Assembly (NCBI RefSeq): GCF_001676875.1
Contig: NZ_JYKA01000012.1
Location: 1-64,000 of the forward strand
Length of the DNA stretch: 64,000 nucleotides
Source: Chromobacterium subtsugae
GTDB lineage: Bacteria; Pseudomonadota; Gammaproteobacteria; Burkholderiales; Chromobacteriaceae
Direction of reading: 5' to 3'
Part shown: positions 41,464-50,505 of the stretch, piece after piece
Numbering within the stretch: position 1 is the stretch's first letter
How the letters are laid out: every line of letters begins with the position of its first letter
The notes under the pieces: model-generated
What the model saw: only the letters and a program-made list of their open reading frames with translations
The model's database searches: none
What the model was told of the DNA's origin: nothing
Position numbers and translations under genes: made by a program

Positions 41464-42591
41464 ATGAATAAAAAAATTATTTATTTCGTCACAGTTGATT
41501 GGTTTTTTTGTTCACATTTTCTTGCTAGAGCAGTCGCCGCAAAAGCACAAGGGTATGAAGTCTATGTACTGACCAATATTGACAAACATAAAGACAAAAT
41601 ATTGGCTGCAGGATTAAATATTATTGATATAAAGACTGATAGAAAGACTTTAAATCCATTTTCGTGGCTACAAACCTTATTAAAAGTTTACCAAGTCTAT
41701 CGCACTGTAAAACCAGACATCGTTCATCACATAGCGCTGAAACCAATTTTACTAGGCAGCTTGGCTGCCAGAATGTCCAGTACTAGAAATGTAATCAACG
41801 CCATTGTAGGCGGTGGCTATGCATTCATCTCAAATGATATATCGATGAGAATGCTCCGCCCCATTATTCGTTTTACATTGGGCAAGTTGCTTAATCCCGC
41901 TGGCAGTAAAGTAGTATTTGAAAATACCGATGATTTAGATACGTTTACAAAATCTGGTCAAGTGCGTAGAGACTGTGCCGTCTTGATTCGTGGTGCAGGT
42001 GTGGATCCAAATCTTTTCCATACCAACCGAACAAAGCCCTCTAAGCCTATCGTTCTTCTTACCGCTAGGCTTCTCTGGGATAAAGGCATTGGAGAGTTTG
42101 TTGAAGCTGCCCGCTTGCTGCGACAGCGCAACATCAACGCGCGCTTTGTCATCGTTGGCGGCCAAGATCCAGGAAATCGTGCATCTATCGACCAAGAGAC
42201 TTTATCAAGCTGGCACCAGGAAGGAGCCGTAGAACTTTGGGGATTTAGCGAAGACATTCCGAATATTCTGGCTCAATCCAGCATCATGTGCCTGCCGTCC
42301 TATCGAGAAGGCTTACCAAAATCTTTAATAGAAGCAATGGCAGCAAAGTTGCCATGCGTAACAACGGATGTGCCGGGATGTCGTGAAGCTGTCAGGCATA
42401 ATGACAATGGTCTTTTGGTTCCTCCAAAAAATATTGCCGCTTTAGCAAAGGCCATTGAAACCTTGCTGCTAAACCATGAATTAAGCCATAAAATGGGGCT
42501 ACGTGGATACGAACGGCTAGTAACTGAATTTTCTTCGGAAATAGTTATCAAAGACACCATATGTCTATATAAAGAATTGCTAGAACTATGA
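41464..42591 (+). CDS. Family 4 glycosyltransferase
   Basis: A 375-residue GT-B enzyme. The C-terminal nucleotide-sugar domain shows GAGVDPNLFH, LLTARLLWDKGIGEFVEAA and YREGLPKSLIEAMAAKLP (the E-x7-E motif). It starts the AT-rich second locus and overlaps the next gene by four bases (ATGA). It probably extends the lipid-linked HexNAc primer, as related GT4 enzymes next to WbpV-type reductases do; that is inference. Confidence 0.85.
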   Translation: MNKKIIYFVTVDWFFCSHFLARAVAAKAQGYEVYVLTNIDKHKDKILAAGLNIIDIKTDRKTLNPFSWLQTLLKVYQVYRTVKPDIVHHIALKPILLGSLAARMSSTRNVINAIVGGGYAFISNDISMRMLRPIIRFTLGKLLNPAGSKVVFENTDDLDTFTKSGQVRRDCAVLIRGAGVDPNLFHTNRTKPSKPIVLLTARLLWDKGIGEFVEAARLLRQRNINARFVIVGGQDPGNRASIDQETLSSWHQEGAVELWGFSEDIPNILAQSSIMCLPSYREGLPKSLIEAMAAKLPCVTTDVPGCREAVRHNDNGLLVPPKNIAALAKAIETLLLNHELSHKMGLRGYERLVTEFSSEIVIKDTICLYKELLEL

Positions 42592-43520
42592 AAGCGCTAA
42601 TTACAGGAGCCGATGGTTTCGTTGGCCGTCACCTTGTCCAAAATCTCTTGCATATAAATAACGAAGTCATTCCCACCTCCAGAAACGGGAACAATGGCTG
42701 CATCGCAACAGGAGATCTATCTGAAGACTATAACTGGTATCAGATATTGGCTGATTGCGACGTCGTTATCCATCTTGCTGCACGAGTGCATCAAATGCAC
42801 GATACCGCACCTGATCCTCTTAGTGAATTTAGACGCGTCAACACTAGCGGAACCCTTCATCTTGCGAAGCAAGCGATTTCTGCGGGTGTTAAACGGTTTG
42901 TATTTATTAGCACGATCAAGGTGAATGGCGAGGAAAGTGCCATACCTTATTCCGAAAATAGCCCTCCACAGCCATCAGACCCTTATGCTTTATCCAAATG
43001 GGAAGCGGAACAGGGCCTGCTTCAACTTGCCAAAGACAGCACGATGGAGATTGTTATCATCCGGCCGCCACTAGTTTACGGCCCCGGCGTAAAGGGTAAT
43101 TTTTCTTCACTGATCCAAATAGTAAAATATGGAATCCCGCTGCCATTTAAATCCATCAAAAACCTCCGCTCTCTCATCGGCTTATCGAATTTAGTCGATT
43201 TTATTATATTGTGCGCTGATAGAAATCGCTCGCCCAAAGCCGCCGGCCAAGTTTTTTTAATTTCTGACGGCTCGGACATTTCAACTCCTGAGTTGATAAA
43301 AAAGGTATCCGCCGCATGTCAGCTAAAACCAAGGTTGATTTGCTTTCCTCCATGCCTATTAAGGCTCGTAGCGGTATTTATGGGAAGAAAATCAGCTGCA
43401 GATCGCCTCCTCGGGTCATTGCAAGTAGATATTACGAAAGCTAGATCTATGCTGGGCTGGCAGCCTATAGCGACAATGGATCAGCAGCTTCACCAGATCA
43501 CAAATCAAATAAAAAAATAA
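42588..43520 (+). CDS. WbpV-like UDP-4-keto-6-deoxy-HexNAc reductase / NAD-dependent epimerase
   Basis: A 310-residue SDR enzyme with ITGADGFVGRHLVQNL (NAD site), VFISTIKVNGEES (catalytic Ser/Thr region) and PYALSKWEAEQ (Tyr-xxx-Lys). The IKVNGE pattern is typical of WbpV-type proteins, which reduce UDP-4-keto-6-deoxy-GlcNAc to UDP-QuiNAc. The matching 4,6-dehydratase is encoded at 51338. It overlaps the upstream GT4 by ATGA. UDP-GlcNAc 4-epimerase is the alternative. Confidence 0.78.
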   Translation: MKALITGADGFVGRHLVQNLLHINNEVIPTSRNGNNGCIATGDLSEDYNWYQILADCDVVIHLAARVHQMHDTAPDPLSEFRRVNTSGTLHLAKQAISAGVKRFVFISTIKVNGEESAIPYSENSPPQPSDPYALSKWEAEQGLLQLAKDSTMEIVIIRPPLVYGPGVKGNFSSLIQIVKYGIPLPFKSIKNLRSLIGLSNLVDFIILCADRNRSPKAAGQVFLISDGSDISTPELIKKVSAACQLKPRLICFPPCLLRLVAVFMGRKSAADRLLGSLQVDITKARSMLGWQPIATMDQQLHQITNQIKK

Positions 43521-43598
43521 ACTGTAGCGAATTTATATCAATACAGAAATTGCACCTTACTTTCAATTAACGCACACATTGCACATGGAAATCAATAA

Positions 43599-44744
43599 AT
43601 GGGCGTTTTTTTGTATAGTACTGGCCATAAGCTCTACAAACAAAGCATTTTTTATGCTAACAAATGGATAGCTCCGCTATTTCGTGACGATAAAATTTTC
43701 CGCCGCAACTGCATATATCTTGCTCTTGCATTATTCACGTGGTGTTTACTACTAAGTCCGTTCCAATCGTCAAAAGAAGCTATAATTAGCGCGTCGCGAT
43801 TGCTTGTTGAAACCTCGCTAGTTTTTGCGTTGATTAAATTTCAGCCACAAAATACGCCAAGATGGTGCTTTAAATTCATAATCTGGCTTGGCACTATCAA
43901 TGGTATCATTGTTGTTTTCCAGATAATGGAAGGCCTAAACTATCTGGATATCGGCTTCAGCAAGATTATTACGGATGTTTGGAAACTCCCAGTAAACGAA
44001 TATAGCCGGAAGCCAGGGCTATTTAGTGGATTTCAATCATCATCGTATATCTCATTCATGGCAATTGTACTGTTAATTCAGTATGAAAAAAGCAAGACTG
44101 GAATATTTGGAGCCATAAATTTTTTCACAATTTTTTTTGGCGCAAGGACTTTTCTTGTTTTCCTACCAGCGTTTGCATTAATAAATAGAAGAATTTTAGC
44201 TTATTTTGTATTCATTAACATAGCGCTGTTAGGTACGACAAACATTTTAGACAGCCATGCTTATGTGAAAATGATGGTATCCCATTTAAAAACCAGAGTT
44301 TTCCCGGCAATGGATGCTGTATACACTCTGCGCCCCGGTATAAGCGAGAGCGCAAGTGACACATTTACCCAATACCAAATAACCCCTCAGGACATAAACA
44401 AAAAATCTGAGGCTGTAGAGAATACAATAGCAGCCGGGAATAAATTTCCTTATAAACAGCTGCTACTTGGAAATGGTATGCCGAGGTATTCTAAAGAAGG
44501 AGGCCTAGACACTATGCTAAGTAGATGGCTAAAGCAATCAGGTGCTCCAGCAGCTATTTTAGTTAGCTTACTAACACTATTAATTTGTCTAAAAATTGGC
44601 AGTAAAAAAGGACTCGTGAATAAGGTGTTGATGCTTGCGTTATTGCTATCCAGCGTCAAAGGAGAACTAGTCACTGCCACGCTTATTTTCAGTTCGCTTC
44701 TTATTTACTCGCTAACTGACTTTGATTTACAAAAAAACTATTAA
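43599..44744 (+). CDS. Wzy-type polymerase candidate (second locus)
   Basis: A 381-residue membrane protein with about nine to ten hydrophobic segments and a large polar loop (residues about 235-300, containing TLRPGISESASDTF). Topology fits Wzy/O-antigen polymerase-like proteins, and no other function is suggested. The ribosome site before 43599 is weak. Composition is AT-rich like its neighbours. It differs in sequence from the candidate polymerase at 38622. Confidence 0.65.
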   Translation: MGVFLYSTGHKLYKQSIFYANKWIAPLFRDDKIFRRNCIYLALALFTWCLLLSPFQSSKEAIISASRLLVETSLVFALIKFQPQNTPRWCFKFIIWLGTINGIIVVFQIMEGLNYLDIGFSKIITDVWKLPVNEYSRKPGLFSGFQSSSYISFMAIVLLIQYEKSKTGIFGAINFFTIFFGARTFLVFLPAFALINRRILAYFVFINIALLGTTNILDSHAYVKMMVSHLKTRVFPAMDAVYTLRPGISESASDTFTQYQITPQDINKKSEAVENTIAAGNKFPYKQLLLGNGMPRYSKEGGLDTMLSRWLKQSGAPAAILVSLLTLLICLKIGSKKGLVNKVLMLALLLSSVKGELVTATLIFSSLLIYSLTDFDLQKNY

Positions 44745-44770
44745 GCTCATAAAAAGTCGAGGGCACCATC

Positions 44771-45472
44771 ATGATCCCAAAGATCATTCATCATATCTGG
44801 CTTGGCGATAATGATTTACCAGCTCAGTTTAAAAAATTTATCGATGATGCGCGTGAACTATTGCCCGATTATGAATTTAAACTCTGGAATGAAAGTAATA
44901 TCGACTTAGAGAGTCCATTTGTAAAAAGAAATTATGCCGCTAAAAACTGGGCCTTTGTTTCTGATTATGTTCGGTTCAAAATACTTTCCGAAGAAGGTGG
45001 AATTTATCTAGACACCGATATGGAAGTTCTAAAAAATTTTGATGAACTATTGGATTGTTCAGGCTTTGCTGGACTCAATCGACAAGAAAGTGCAATTTAT
45101 TGCGGAATAATAGGATGCATGAAGGGTCTTCCATTGATGACAGCCGTACTGAAAAAGTATGATCAGCTTCCAGATGGAGTTAATCCTACATCACCTGATA
45201 TTTTAACCCAAGCATATATAGAAATCCAGGAAAGCTCATTTTTAATTTACCCAGCCCAAGCATTCTACCCGACTGAAGAAGGCGAAAAAATTACAAAGCA
45301 GTCACTTATCGAATCATATACAATTCATCACTGGGGTGAAAGTTGGAGATCATACGTCCACCTTCGCCGCGTACTACGCAGAATCGGGCTTATGGGCATA
45401 TATCACAAATTCACCCGGAAAAAGGGTATCCTGAAATCTAATCTTCACATTCATTCAGGCCCATTAGCGTGA
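44771..45472 (+). CDS. Family 32 glycosyltransferase (OCH1/capsule type)
   Basis: A 233-residue protein beginning MIPKIIHHIWLGDNDLPAQF and containing DYVRFKILSEEGGIYLDTDMEV. The DTD is the DxD metal motif typical of the GT32 DXD family. Such enzymes transfer hexoses such as mannose, galactose or glucose in capsule and O-antigen loci. GAG lies upstream of the ATG. Its stop overlaps the GTG start of the next gene (GTGA). Confidence 0.85.
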   Translation: MIPKIIHHIWLGDNDLPAQFKKFIDDARELLPDYEFKLWNESNIDLESPFVKRNYAAKNWAFVSDYVRFKILSEEGGIYLDTDMEVLKNFDELLDCSGFAGLNRQESAIYCGIIGCMKGLPLMTAVLKKYDQLPDGVNPTSPDILTQAYIEIQESSFLIYPAQAFYPTEEGEKITKQSLIESYTIHHWGESWRSYVHLRRVLRRIGLMGIYHKFTRKKGILKSNLHIHSGPLA

Positions 45473-46161
45473 GTAAGCCAGAAGTTTTTGAAAAGAGTTT
45501 TCCTTATCTTAACCCTGATGATGTGCAACACTTGTACCGCCATAGTCTAGCCGTTGAAAGATCCATCGATGGTATTAGTGATATAACCACCCCTCGGGTT
45601 CTGGCATGTGACGGGCTATCCATACATTATCAGTATCTCGAATTAGGTGATTCATTCCACCATGTACTATCAGGCGACACGGACAGCAATGACTATCTAT
45701 TTAGAATTGGAAAAGCGCTTAAAGCTATCCATTCATATCAACTAAGCGAAAATACTCGGAGCCTGCTTCATAGTGATTTTGTTCCGCATAATATTTTTAT
45801 ATCTGGAACGAAAATTACTCTGATTGATCCACATCCGCCGGAGAAGCTTGATTTCTCTACAGACCGTTTGTATGGAAATCCCTATTCTGAAATCGTGGAT
45901 TTCATATTTTGCTTAATGTCGGATGTTGGTTTTAAACGTTCAATAACCAAGCTAGGTCTGAACGTCAGCCATGCTAGTAGTTTTTTTGATGGATATGGGA
46001 AAAGTAATCTAAGAATACACAATTTTTTCCGACCTATTTTTTATAAGTGCAAGGATAGCTATATATTGAAACGACGAGCAGGTTTTCCTTTAACACACGC
46101 GACTCTGCATTGTGTTTCCGGTAGTATACTGACGCTCCTCGTTTTATGGAAGGCATTATGA
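45469..46161 (+). CDS. Kinase-fold phosphotransferase (APH/LPS-kinase-like)
   Basis: A 230-residue protein with a GTG start overlapping the GT32 stop by four bases. The catalytic region reads LLHSDFVPHNIFI followed by LIDPHPPEKLDF, i.e. H-x-D-x2-x-x-N and the metal-binding Asp of protein kinase-like and aminoglycoside phosphotransferase folds. The N-terminal nucleotide lobe is short and lacks a clear Gly-rich loop. In context it may phosphorylate a glycan or its lipid-linked precursor. The substrate is not evident. Confidence 0.62.
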   Translation: MSKPEVFEKSFPYLNPDDVQHLYRHSLAVERSIDGISDITTPRVLACDGLSIHYQYLELGDSFHHVLSGDTDSNDYLFRIGKALKAIHSYQLSENTRSLLHSDFVPHNIFISGTKITLIDPHPPEKLDFSTDRLYGNPYSEIVDFIFCLMSDVGFKRSITKLGLNVSHASSFFDGYGKSNLRIHNFFRPIFYKCKDSYILKRRAGFPLTHATLHCVSGSILTLLVLWKAL

Positions 46162-47270
46162 TTGCCCAAGACTTGTGTACTCTCTTGCAGCGTGAATTCG
46201 GCTGCCGGCTATTATCAGAGATCGGGCCTGCTCCTGCTGATATTGATATTTTTGTGCCAATAGAGCATCGTGATGCTGTAGCCAGAAAAGTAGAGGCTTA
46301 TGGTTTTATTCGCTGCGGTGTTGATCATGGCCAATTAGATTATCGTCTTTATGAAGATGGAAAACTGTATATCCTTGACCTATTAAGCGAATTTCAAGTT
46401 TATACGCGCTATATCACATGTTTAAAATTAAATAATAACGGTAATGAGGCGATAGGGAAATCGCCAGTTCTGCACAAAGCGTTTAAATATCTTTGCCTCA
46501 ATCGAATTGATAAATTTGACTTTGTACAGCAGCACATTACTCAAATAACTGCTTTTTTACGAGAAACTTCAAACTTTGAATGGCTTCATCCCAAAGTGTT
46601 GAACAGCGCTGCATCAGGTTCAGCGGAAGCTCTGATCCAAGTATTCGCCTGCTCATTGCTTGGCAGATACACCTCGCGAGATTTCATCCGCGCCAAGTTA
46701 ATAAATCCGATACTCATGAGGTATAAAAGGATTGGAAGAGGTCTCTCTATAGCGTTTGTTGGACCAGATGGTTCTGGAAAGTCTTTTATCATAGACAAGC
46801 TATCCCAGGCAGCCTCTAGCAAACAAATTTATATGGGGGATTGGTTTTTCTTCTTTCAAAAATTTTATAGCTTTTTGATAAAAATACCATCCCCTTACAA
46901 CCGGGTTGTATATTTAATATATCCTATTGAGAATTATTTAAGGACATTAAAGGTTCTCTTTTTCCGATCGATTGGAAAGTTAGTTCTTATTGACAGATTC
47001 CCAGGCACAAACCGCAATGTCATTCACCAAGGTCTACTAGGGAAAATCAATCGAATTACATTTAAAATTTTTCCCAAACCAAACTTGATCGTATTATTGC
47101 TGGCTCGCCCTGAGGTTGTATATGCAAGAAAGCAGGAGCTGACCGTTGAAGAAATTCGAGAGATGCAAAATCAACTACAGCTATTGCTTAAAGATACTCC
47201 GCATTTATTTCTAGATACAGAACAGCTGGATCCTGCATTGAATCAGCTATTAAAATTTATAGAGGTATGA
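46158..47270 (+). CDS. Nucleotidyltransferase-like plus thymidylate kinase-like P-loop protein
   Basis: A 370-residue protein. I chose the ATG at 46158 because GGAAGG lies 6 bases upstream and it overlaps the previous stop as ATGA. The N-terminal half (DIDIFVPIEHRDAV, LYILDLLSEFQVY) resembles nucleotidyltransferase-fold proteins. The C-terminal half has Walker A VGPDGSGKSFIIDKLS, LVLIDRFPGTNRN and LLLARPEVVYARKQEL, as in thymidylate kinase-like NMP kinases. Such two-part proteins occur in capsule and O-antigen loci without a defined role. It is coupled to the kinase-fold gene upstream. Confidence 0.65.
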   Translation: MIAQDLCTLLQREFGCRLLSEIGPAPADIDIFVPIEHRDAVARKVEAYGFIRCGVDHGQLDYRLYEDGKLYILDLLSEFQVYTRYITCLKLNNNGNEAIGKSPVLHKAFKYLCLNRIDKFDFVQQHITQITAFLRETSNFEWLHPKVLNSAASGSAEALIQVFACSLLGRYTSRDFIRAKLINPILMRYKRIGRGLSIAFVGPDGSGKSFIIDKLSQAASSKQIYMGDWFFFFQKFYSFLIKIPSPYNRVVYLIYPIENYLRTLKVLFFRSIGKLVLIDRFPGTNRNVIHQGLLGKINRITFKIFPKPNLIVLLLARPEVVYARKQELTVEEIREMQNQLQLLLKDTPHLFLDTEQLDPALNQLLKFIEV

Positions 47271-47271
47271 T

Positions 47272-48087
47272 GTGTTTATCAAACCCAGTATCATTAAAAG
47301 CAGGTTGCGTGTATTTCTTTCACTAGTACTTTTCACGCTTGCAAAAATTATTCCTTTTTACTCGAAAGAGTATAAAGGAAAAACTAGAGTGATTTTGTTT
47401 CATCACATAGACACGCAGCGTCAGTTTGAAAAAATTGTAAAAAAACTATCTGAAAAATACAACCTTATTGGATTTGATGATTACTTGGCTGGTAAAAAAA
47501 ATCCATCAAAACTGAATTTGATCTTGGCGTTTGACGACGGCTACTTGTCATGGAAAACTAATGCTTACCCCGTGTTAAAAAAATACTGTGTACGGCCTTT
47601 ATTTTTTCTGAATTCAGATTTTGTAGATTTGGGTATTGAAGATGCTCATCGCTATTGTGAAAATGTCATCCATACATGGGCGGAACCGTCTCTTACTTGG
47701 AAGGATGTACAAGAACTATTTTCTTATGGAGCAGAGATTGGCGGACACTGCGAACTGCACCTTGACTTGTCCGCCATTTCAACTGGTGCAACTGCACATA
47801 GCGCAATTGAAAATGATAAAGTCCGAATAGAGAAAAATCTAAATCATGACATCCGAAGCTTTGCGTATCCGTTTGGCAGATACACACCGGAAAGCGTGGC
47901 GAGCGTCAGCAAGATTGGCTACCAGTATGGATTTACCTGTGAAGCAGGCTATCTAGAAGATGCCGTGGATCCGCTACGGCTGCCGCGGACGAATATCGGG
48001 ATGCGTCCTCCGATTGCCATATGCGCTGCAGCAGAAGGCTGGCTTGAAGTGATAACCGACATTTTTGCGTATATTAAAAAAAGATAA
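47272..48087 (+). CDS. Polysaccharide deacetylase (NodB homology)
   Basis: A 271-residue protein, GTG start at 47272 with GAGG 6 bases upstream; two nearby ATGs are out of frame. It begins with a hydrophobic segment (FLSLVLFTLAKIIPF), a possible membrane anchor. The NodB motifs are LAFDDGYLSW (Asp pair) and GGHCELHLDLS (H-x3-H metal ligands, with Cys where Ser/Thr is usual), then SFAYPFGRY. It probably removes N-acetyl groups from the glycan or its precursor. Confidence 0.83.
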   Translation: MFIKPSIIKSRLRVFLSLVLFTLAKIIPFYSKEYKGKTRVILFHHIDTQRQFEKIVKKLSEKYNLIGFDDYLAGKKNPSKLNLILAFDDGYLSWKTNAYPVLKKYCVRPLFFLNSDFVDLGIEDAHRYCENVIHTWAEPSLTWKDVQELFSYGAEIGGHCELHLDLSAISTGATAHSAIENDKVRIEKNLNHDIRSFAYPFGRYTPESVASVSKIGYQYGFTCEAGYLEDAVDPLRLPRTNIGMRPPIAICAAAEGWLEVITDIFAYIKKR

Positions 48088-48094
48088 TGAATTG

Positions 48095-49342
48095 ATGAGA
48101 ATCGGCAGCTTGAAATTACTTGTCAAAAATTTTTCCGCGCAAGGTCTAAATACCTTACTTGGCCTAGTATTTACTATTGCTGGCGCACGTTTGATGAGCT
48201 TGGCTGATTATGGCGAACTTCGCTATATGATGACATTACTTCCATTACTGATGGCTTGTACTCTGCCAGGATTCGATTCGATCATACTTAGAAAAGCCAA
48301 CCTGCGTGAGCAGGTTCCATTGCGGAATATATTCTATATCCGCTTGGTTACAGGTTGCGTCGGTGCACTGAGTGTTTCCGTTGCACTGTACTTCTTTTCG
48401 CCTGCACTCAGTGCGTCATTGAAATTTCTCCTCCTCATTACCGCCCTACTTTTGCCTTTCTTTGAAACTGCAACAGGATATAAAAACTACTTGATAGGCA
48501 TTGGACTACGTAATCAAAGCTTGAACCTAGTATTTTTTTCTAGGCTTACTAGCATGTTGCTGTTCCTCTTGCTAGGACTATTGATTTACTCCCATTACCT
48601 TAGTCCTCTGTGGATCTATCCATCCTACTTGCTTGCTATTATATTGCCTACTATCTGGACTTTTTCCCTGATCGCTCGGAAAATCCGACATGCGGAGAAT
48701 TTCTTCCCGATAAAATGGCACGCACTCATTTTACCAGCAGCTGTCTCAACCATAGCTAGTTTAACGTACACATACGCTTATTCGATGGATAAGCTCTGGA
48801 TACGTAATTTATCCGGCGCGCAAGCCTTGGCCATATATTCTATTTTGGTTATGGTTCCTCAGGAGCTGGCGAAATTATGCGATGCCTCTTTTCCTTTGTA
48901 CTATAAACGCTTATTTTTTGATCACAATACTGAAAAGAGGAAAATCCATAGAAGCCGCACACTATTTTTCTTGCTGGCGGCAATCATTGTATTATTTCTT
49001 TACGCAAGCGCTTTCGAAGTTTTTTCACCATGGATATTCGGGGAAAAGTATAGTTACCCATTTTATTTATGCTTATTATCCGGGATGTTGATATTTGGGC
49101 AAGCCTTTGAATACTTTAATAGCCATAAAATTTTTGCCCATCATGGATCTCGTGGCCAATTTATTTACACATTGCTTAACTTGGCTCTATGTTCTATTTT
49201 CATCCCGATTGGTATAAAGCTTGGCGGTCTAAGTGGCCTTCTGCTTGCTTTGCTCTTCAAGCAATTGCTACTCCCTATTTTTTACTACTCTGGGGTATCT
49301 ATTACCTCGAAGTTGCATTTCGACAGTCGAAAATTTTTCTAA
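48095..49342 (+). CDS. Wzx-type polysaccharide flippase (second locus)
   Basis: A 415-residue polytopic protein with about twelve hydrophobic segments and RfbX-like features (GLNTLLGLVFTIAGARLMSLADYGELRY). I chose the ATG at 48095; the frame is open further upstream but only with a TTG start that overlaps the deacetylase. It is the second flippase of the region, unlike the one at 32396 in sequence and GC content. Confidence 0.78.
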   Translation: MRIGSLKLLVKNFSAQGLNTLLGLVFTIAGARLMSLADYGELRYMMTLLPLLMACTLPGFDSIILRKANLREQVPLRNIFYIRLVTGCVGALSVSVALYFFSPALSASLKFLLLITALLLPFFETATGYKNYLIGIGLRNQSLNLVFFSRLTSMLLFLLLGLLIYSHYLSPLWIYPSYLLAIILPTIWTFSLIARKIRHAENFFPIKWHALILPAAVSTIASLTYTYAYSMDKLWIRNLSGAQALAIYSILVMVPQELAKLCDASFPLYYKRLFFDHNTEKRKIHRSRTLFFLLAAIIVLFLYASAFEVFSPWIFGEKYSYPFYLCLLSGMLIFGQAFEYFNSHKIFAHHGSRGQFIYTLLNLALCSIFIPIGIKLGGLSGLLLALLFKQLLLPIFYYSGVSITSKLHFDSRKFF

Positions 49343-49363
49343 TATTGAAACAGTGAGCTATTG

Positions 49364-50308
49364 ATGCGTCTGTCTGTTATTATTTCAACACTCAGTCGGA
49401 AAGAAACACTAGTTCGTTTACTAGAAAACATCTCCCGGCAAACAAAGCTACCAGAAGAGATTATAATTGTAGAGGCTGGATCGGGTGATCTCGAACCATC
49501 TGATATTCCAGTCTCAATTAGAGAGCTGGTCATTACAATTTATGCATATCAAGCTTCTCTTGCCTATTCTAGAGAATCTGGCAGAAAGACGGCGACAGGC
49601 GATATAATCGTCTTTTTTGATGATGACATTGTAATACCAGATACCTATATTGAAGATGTCACATCCTACATGCAAGAAAATCCCGATGTAATGGGAGTTG
49701 GTGGCCCATACACGGATGAAAATGTGGCCAAGCGTGTAGATAAAAGTTTATGGATTGGCCGCCTGCTTGGCATTTACGCAGATGGCCACAGTAATCGCAT
49801 TCTCAAGTCTGGTTGGGCTGACTATGTTCGATCAGAATATTTAAACGATATCACGCCTGCACAATGGTTATTTGGTTGCAATGGCGCATACCGTGCGGAT
49901 GCTTTTGTGGTTCCTTCAGTATGTATTCAAAAAGATATGGCGACTTGGTCTTTTCTAGAAGATGTCGTACTTGGGGCCATGCTGACACGACAATACGGCA
50001 TGTGCTTGCGAATATTGCCAAAACTTGCAGTACGACATGCCCCTCCCGCAAGTTTTGGCAGTATAAATAAATCAACGCTACGTATGCGTATACTATATCG
50101 CTATATTTTTTGGCGCGATTTTCTTGATGGCGTTTGTGCTCCATCTCTGCCTGCATTTTTGATCGGAATGATTGCAAACCTCTTGTTAATGTTGAAACAA
50201 GAGCGTGCATTATGGGTAGCGCGCGAGTGCTTTCAGTCATTGATATTTATTTATCGCAATCCAAAAATATCCTGGCAACATGCCAATGATTTTATCTTTG
50301 ATAAATAA
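49364..50308 (+). CDS. Family 2 glycosyltransferase
   Basis: A 314-residue GT2 with MRLSVIISTLSRKETLVRLL, IIIVEAGSGDLEPSD and the DxD-type IVFFDDDIVIPDTYI. GGPYTDEN and LEDVVLGAML follow in acceptor-side positions. Hydrophobic C-terminal segments may associate it with the membrane. I used the ATG at 49364, directly after an in-frame TTG. Part of the second locus. Confidence 0.82.
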   Translation: MRLSVIISTLSRKETLVRLLENISRQTKLPEEIIIVEAGSGDLEPSDIPVSIRELVITIYAYQASLAYSRESGRKTATGDIIVFFDDDIVIPDTYIEDVTSYMQENPDVMGVGGPYTDENVAKRVDKSLWIGRLLGIYADGHSNRILKSGWADYVRSEYLNDITPAQWLFGCNGAYRADAFVVPSVCIQKDMATWSFLEDVVLGAMLTRQYGMCLRILPKLAVRHAPPASFGSINKSTLRMRILYRYIFWRDFLDGVCAPSLPAFLIGMIANLLLMLKQERALWVARECFQSLIFIYRNPKISWQHANDFIFDK

Positions 50309-50341
50309 GTTATATTTATTTGCTTTTAATTGGAGTTTTTC

Positions 50342-50452
50342 ATGAGTTTGTTATTCCGCAGCATCAGCGTCTTCGGTCGCTTCCCCTTCGTAAGACTCAT
50401 ACAAGTAATCGACAACCCGCGCTATCTGTTGCACATAATTAAAAAAACTTAA
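50342..50452 (+). pseudogene. Detached 5' end of the GT-D glycosyltransferase gene (frameshift in A7 tract)
   Basis: A 36-codon frame with a good start (GGAG six bases before ATG at 50342) that ends just after an A7 run at 50441-50447. Adding one A would join it, without a stop, to the frame of the next gene through NLIYKRSKIDYTDKYSAFTF. The predicted start MSLLFRSISVFGRFPFVR is hydrophobic and basic, like the N-termini of DUF1792 proteins. I read it as the displaced start of the next gene. Confidence 0.6.
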
Positions 50453-50505
50453 TTTATAAAAGATCCAAGATTGACTACACCGATAAATATTCAGCATTCA
50501 CTTTT

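Noticed and set aside
50441..50452. Programmed -1 ribosomal frameshift at the A7 tract instead of mutation
   Set aside because: The codons at the slip site (ATT AAA AAA ACT) do not fit a standard X XXY YYZ heptamer, since a -1 slip of the first AAA would face TAA. Simple indel or phase variation is the better explanation, though not proven.
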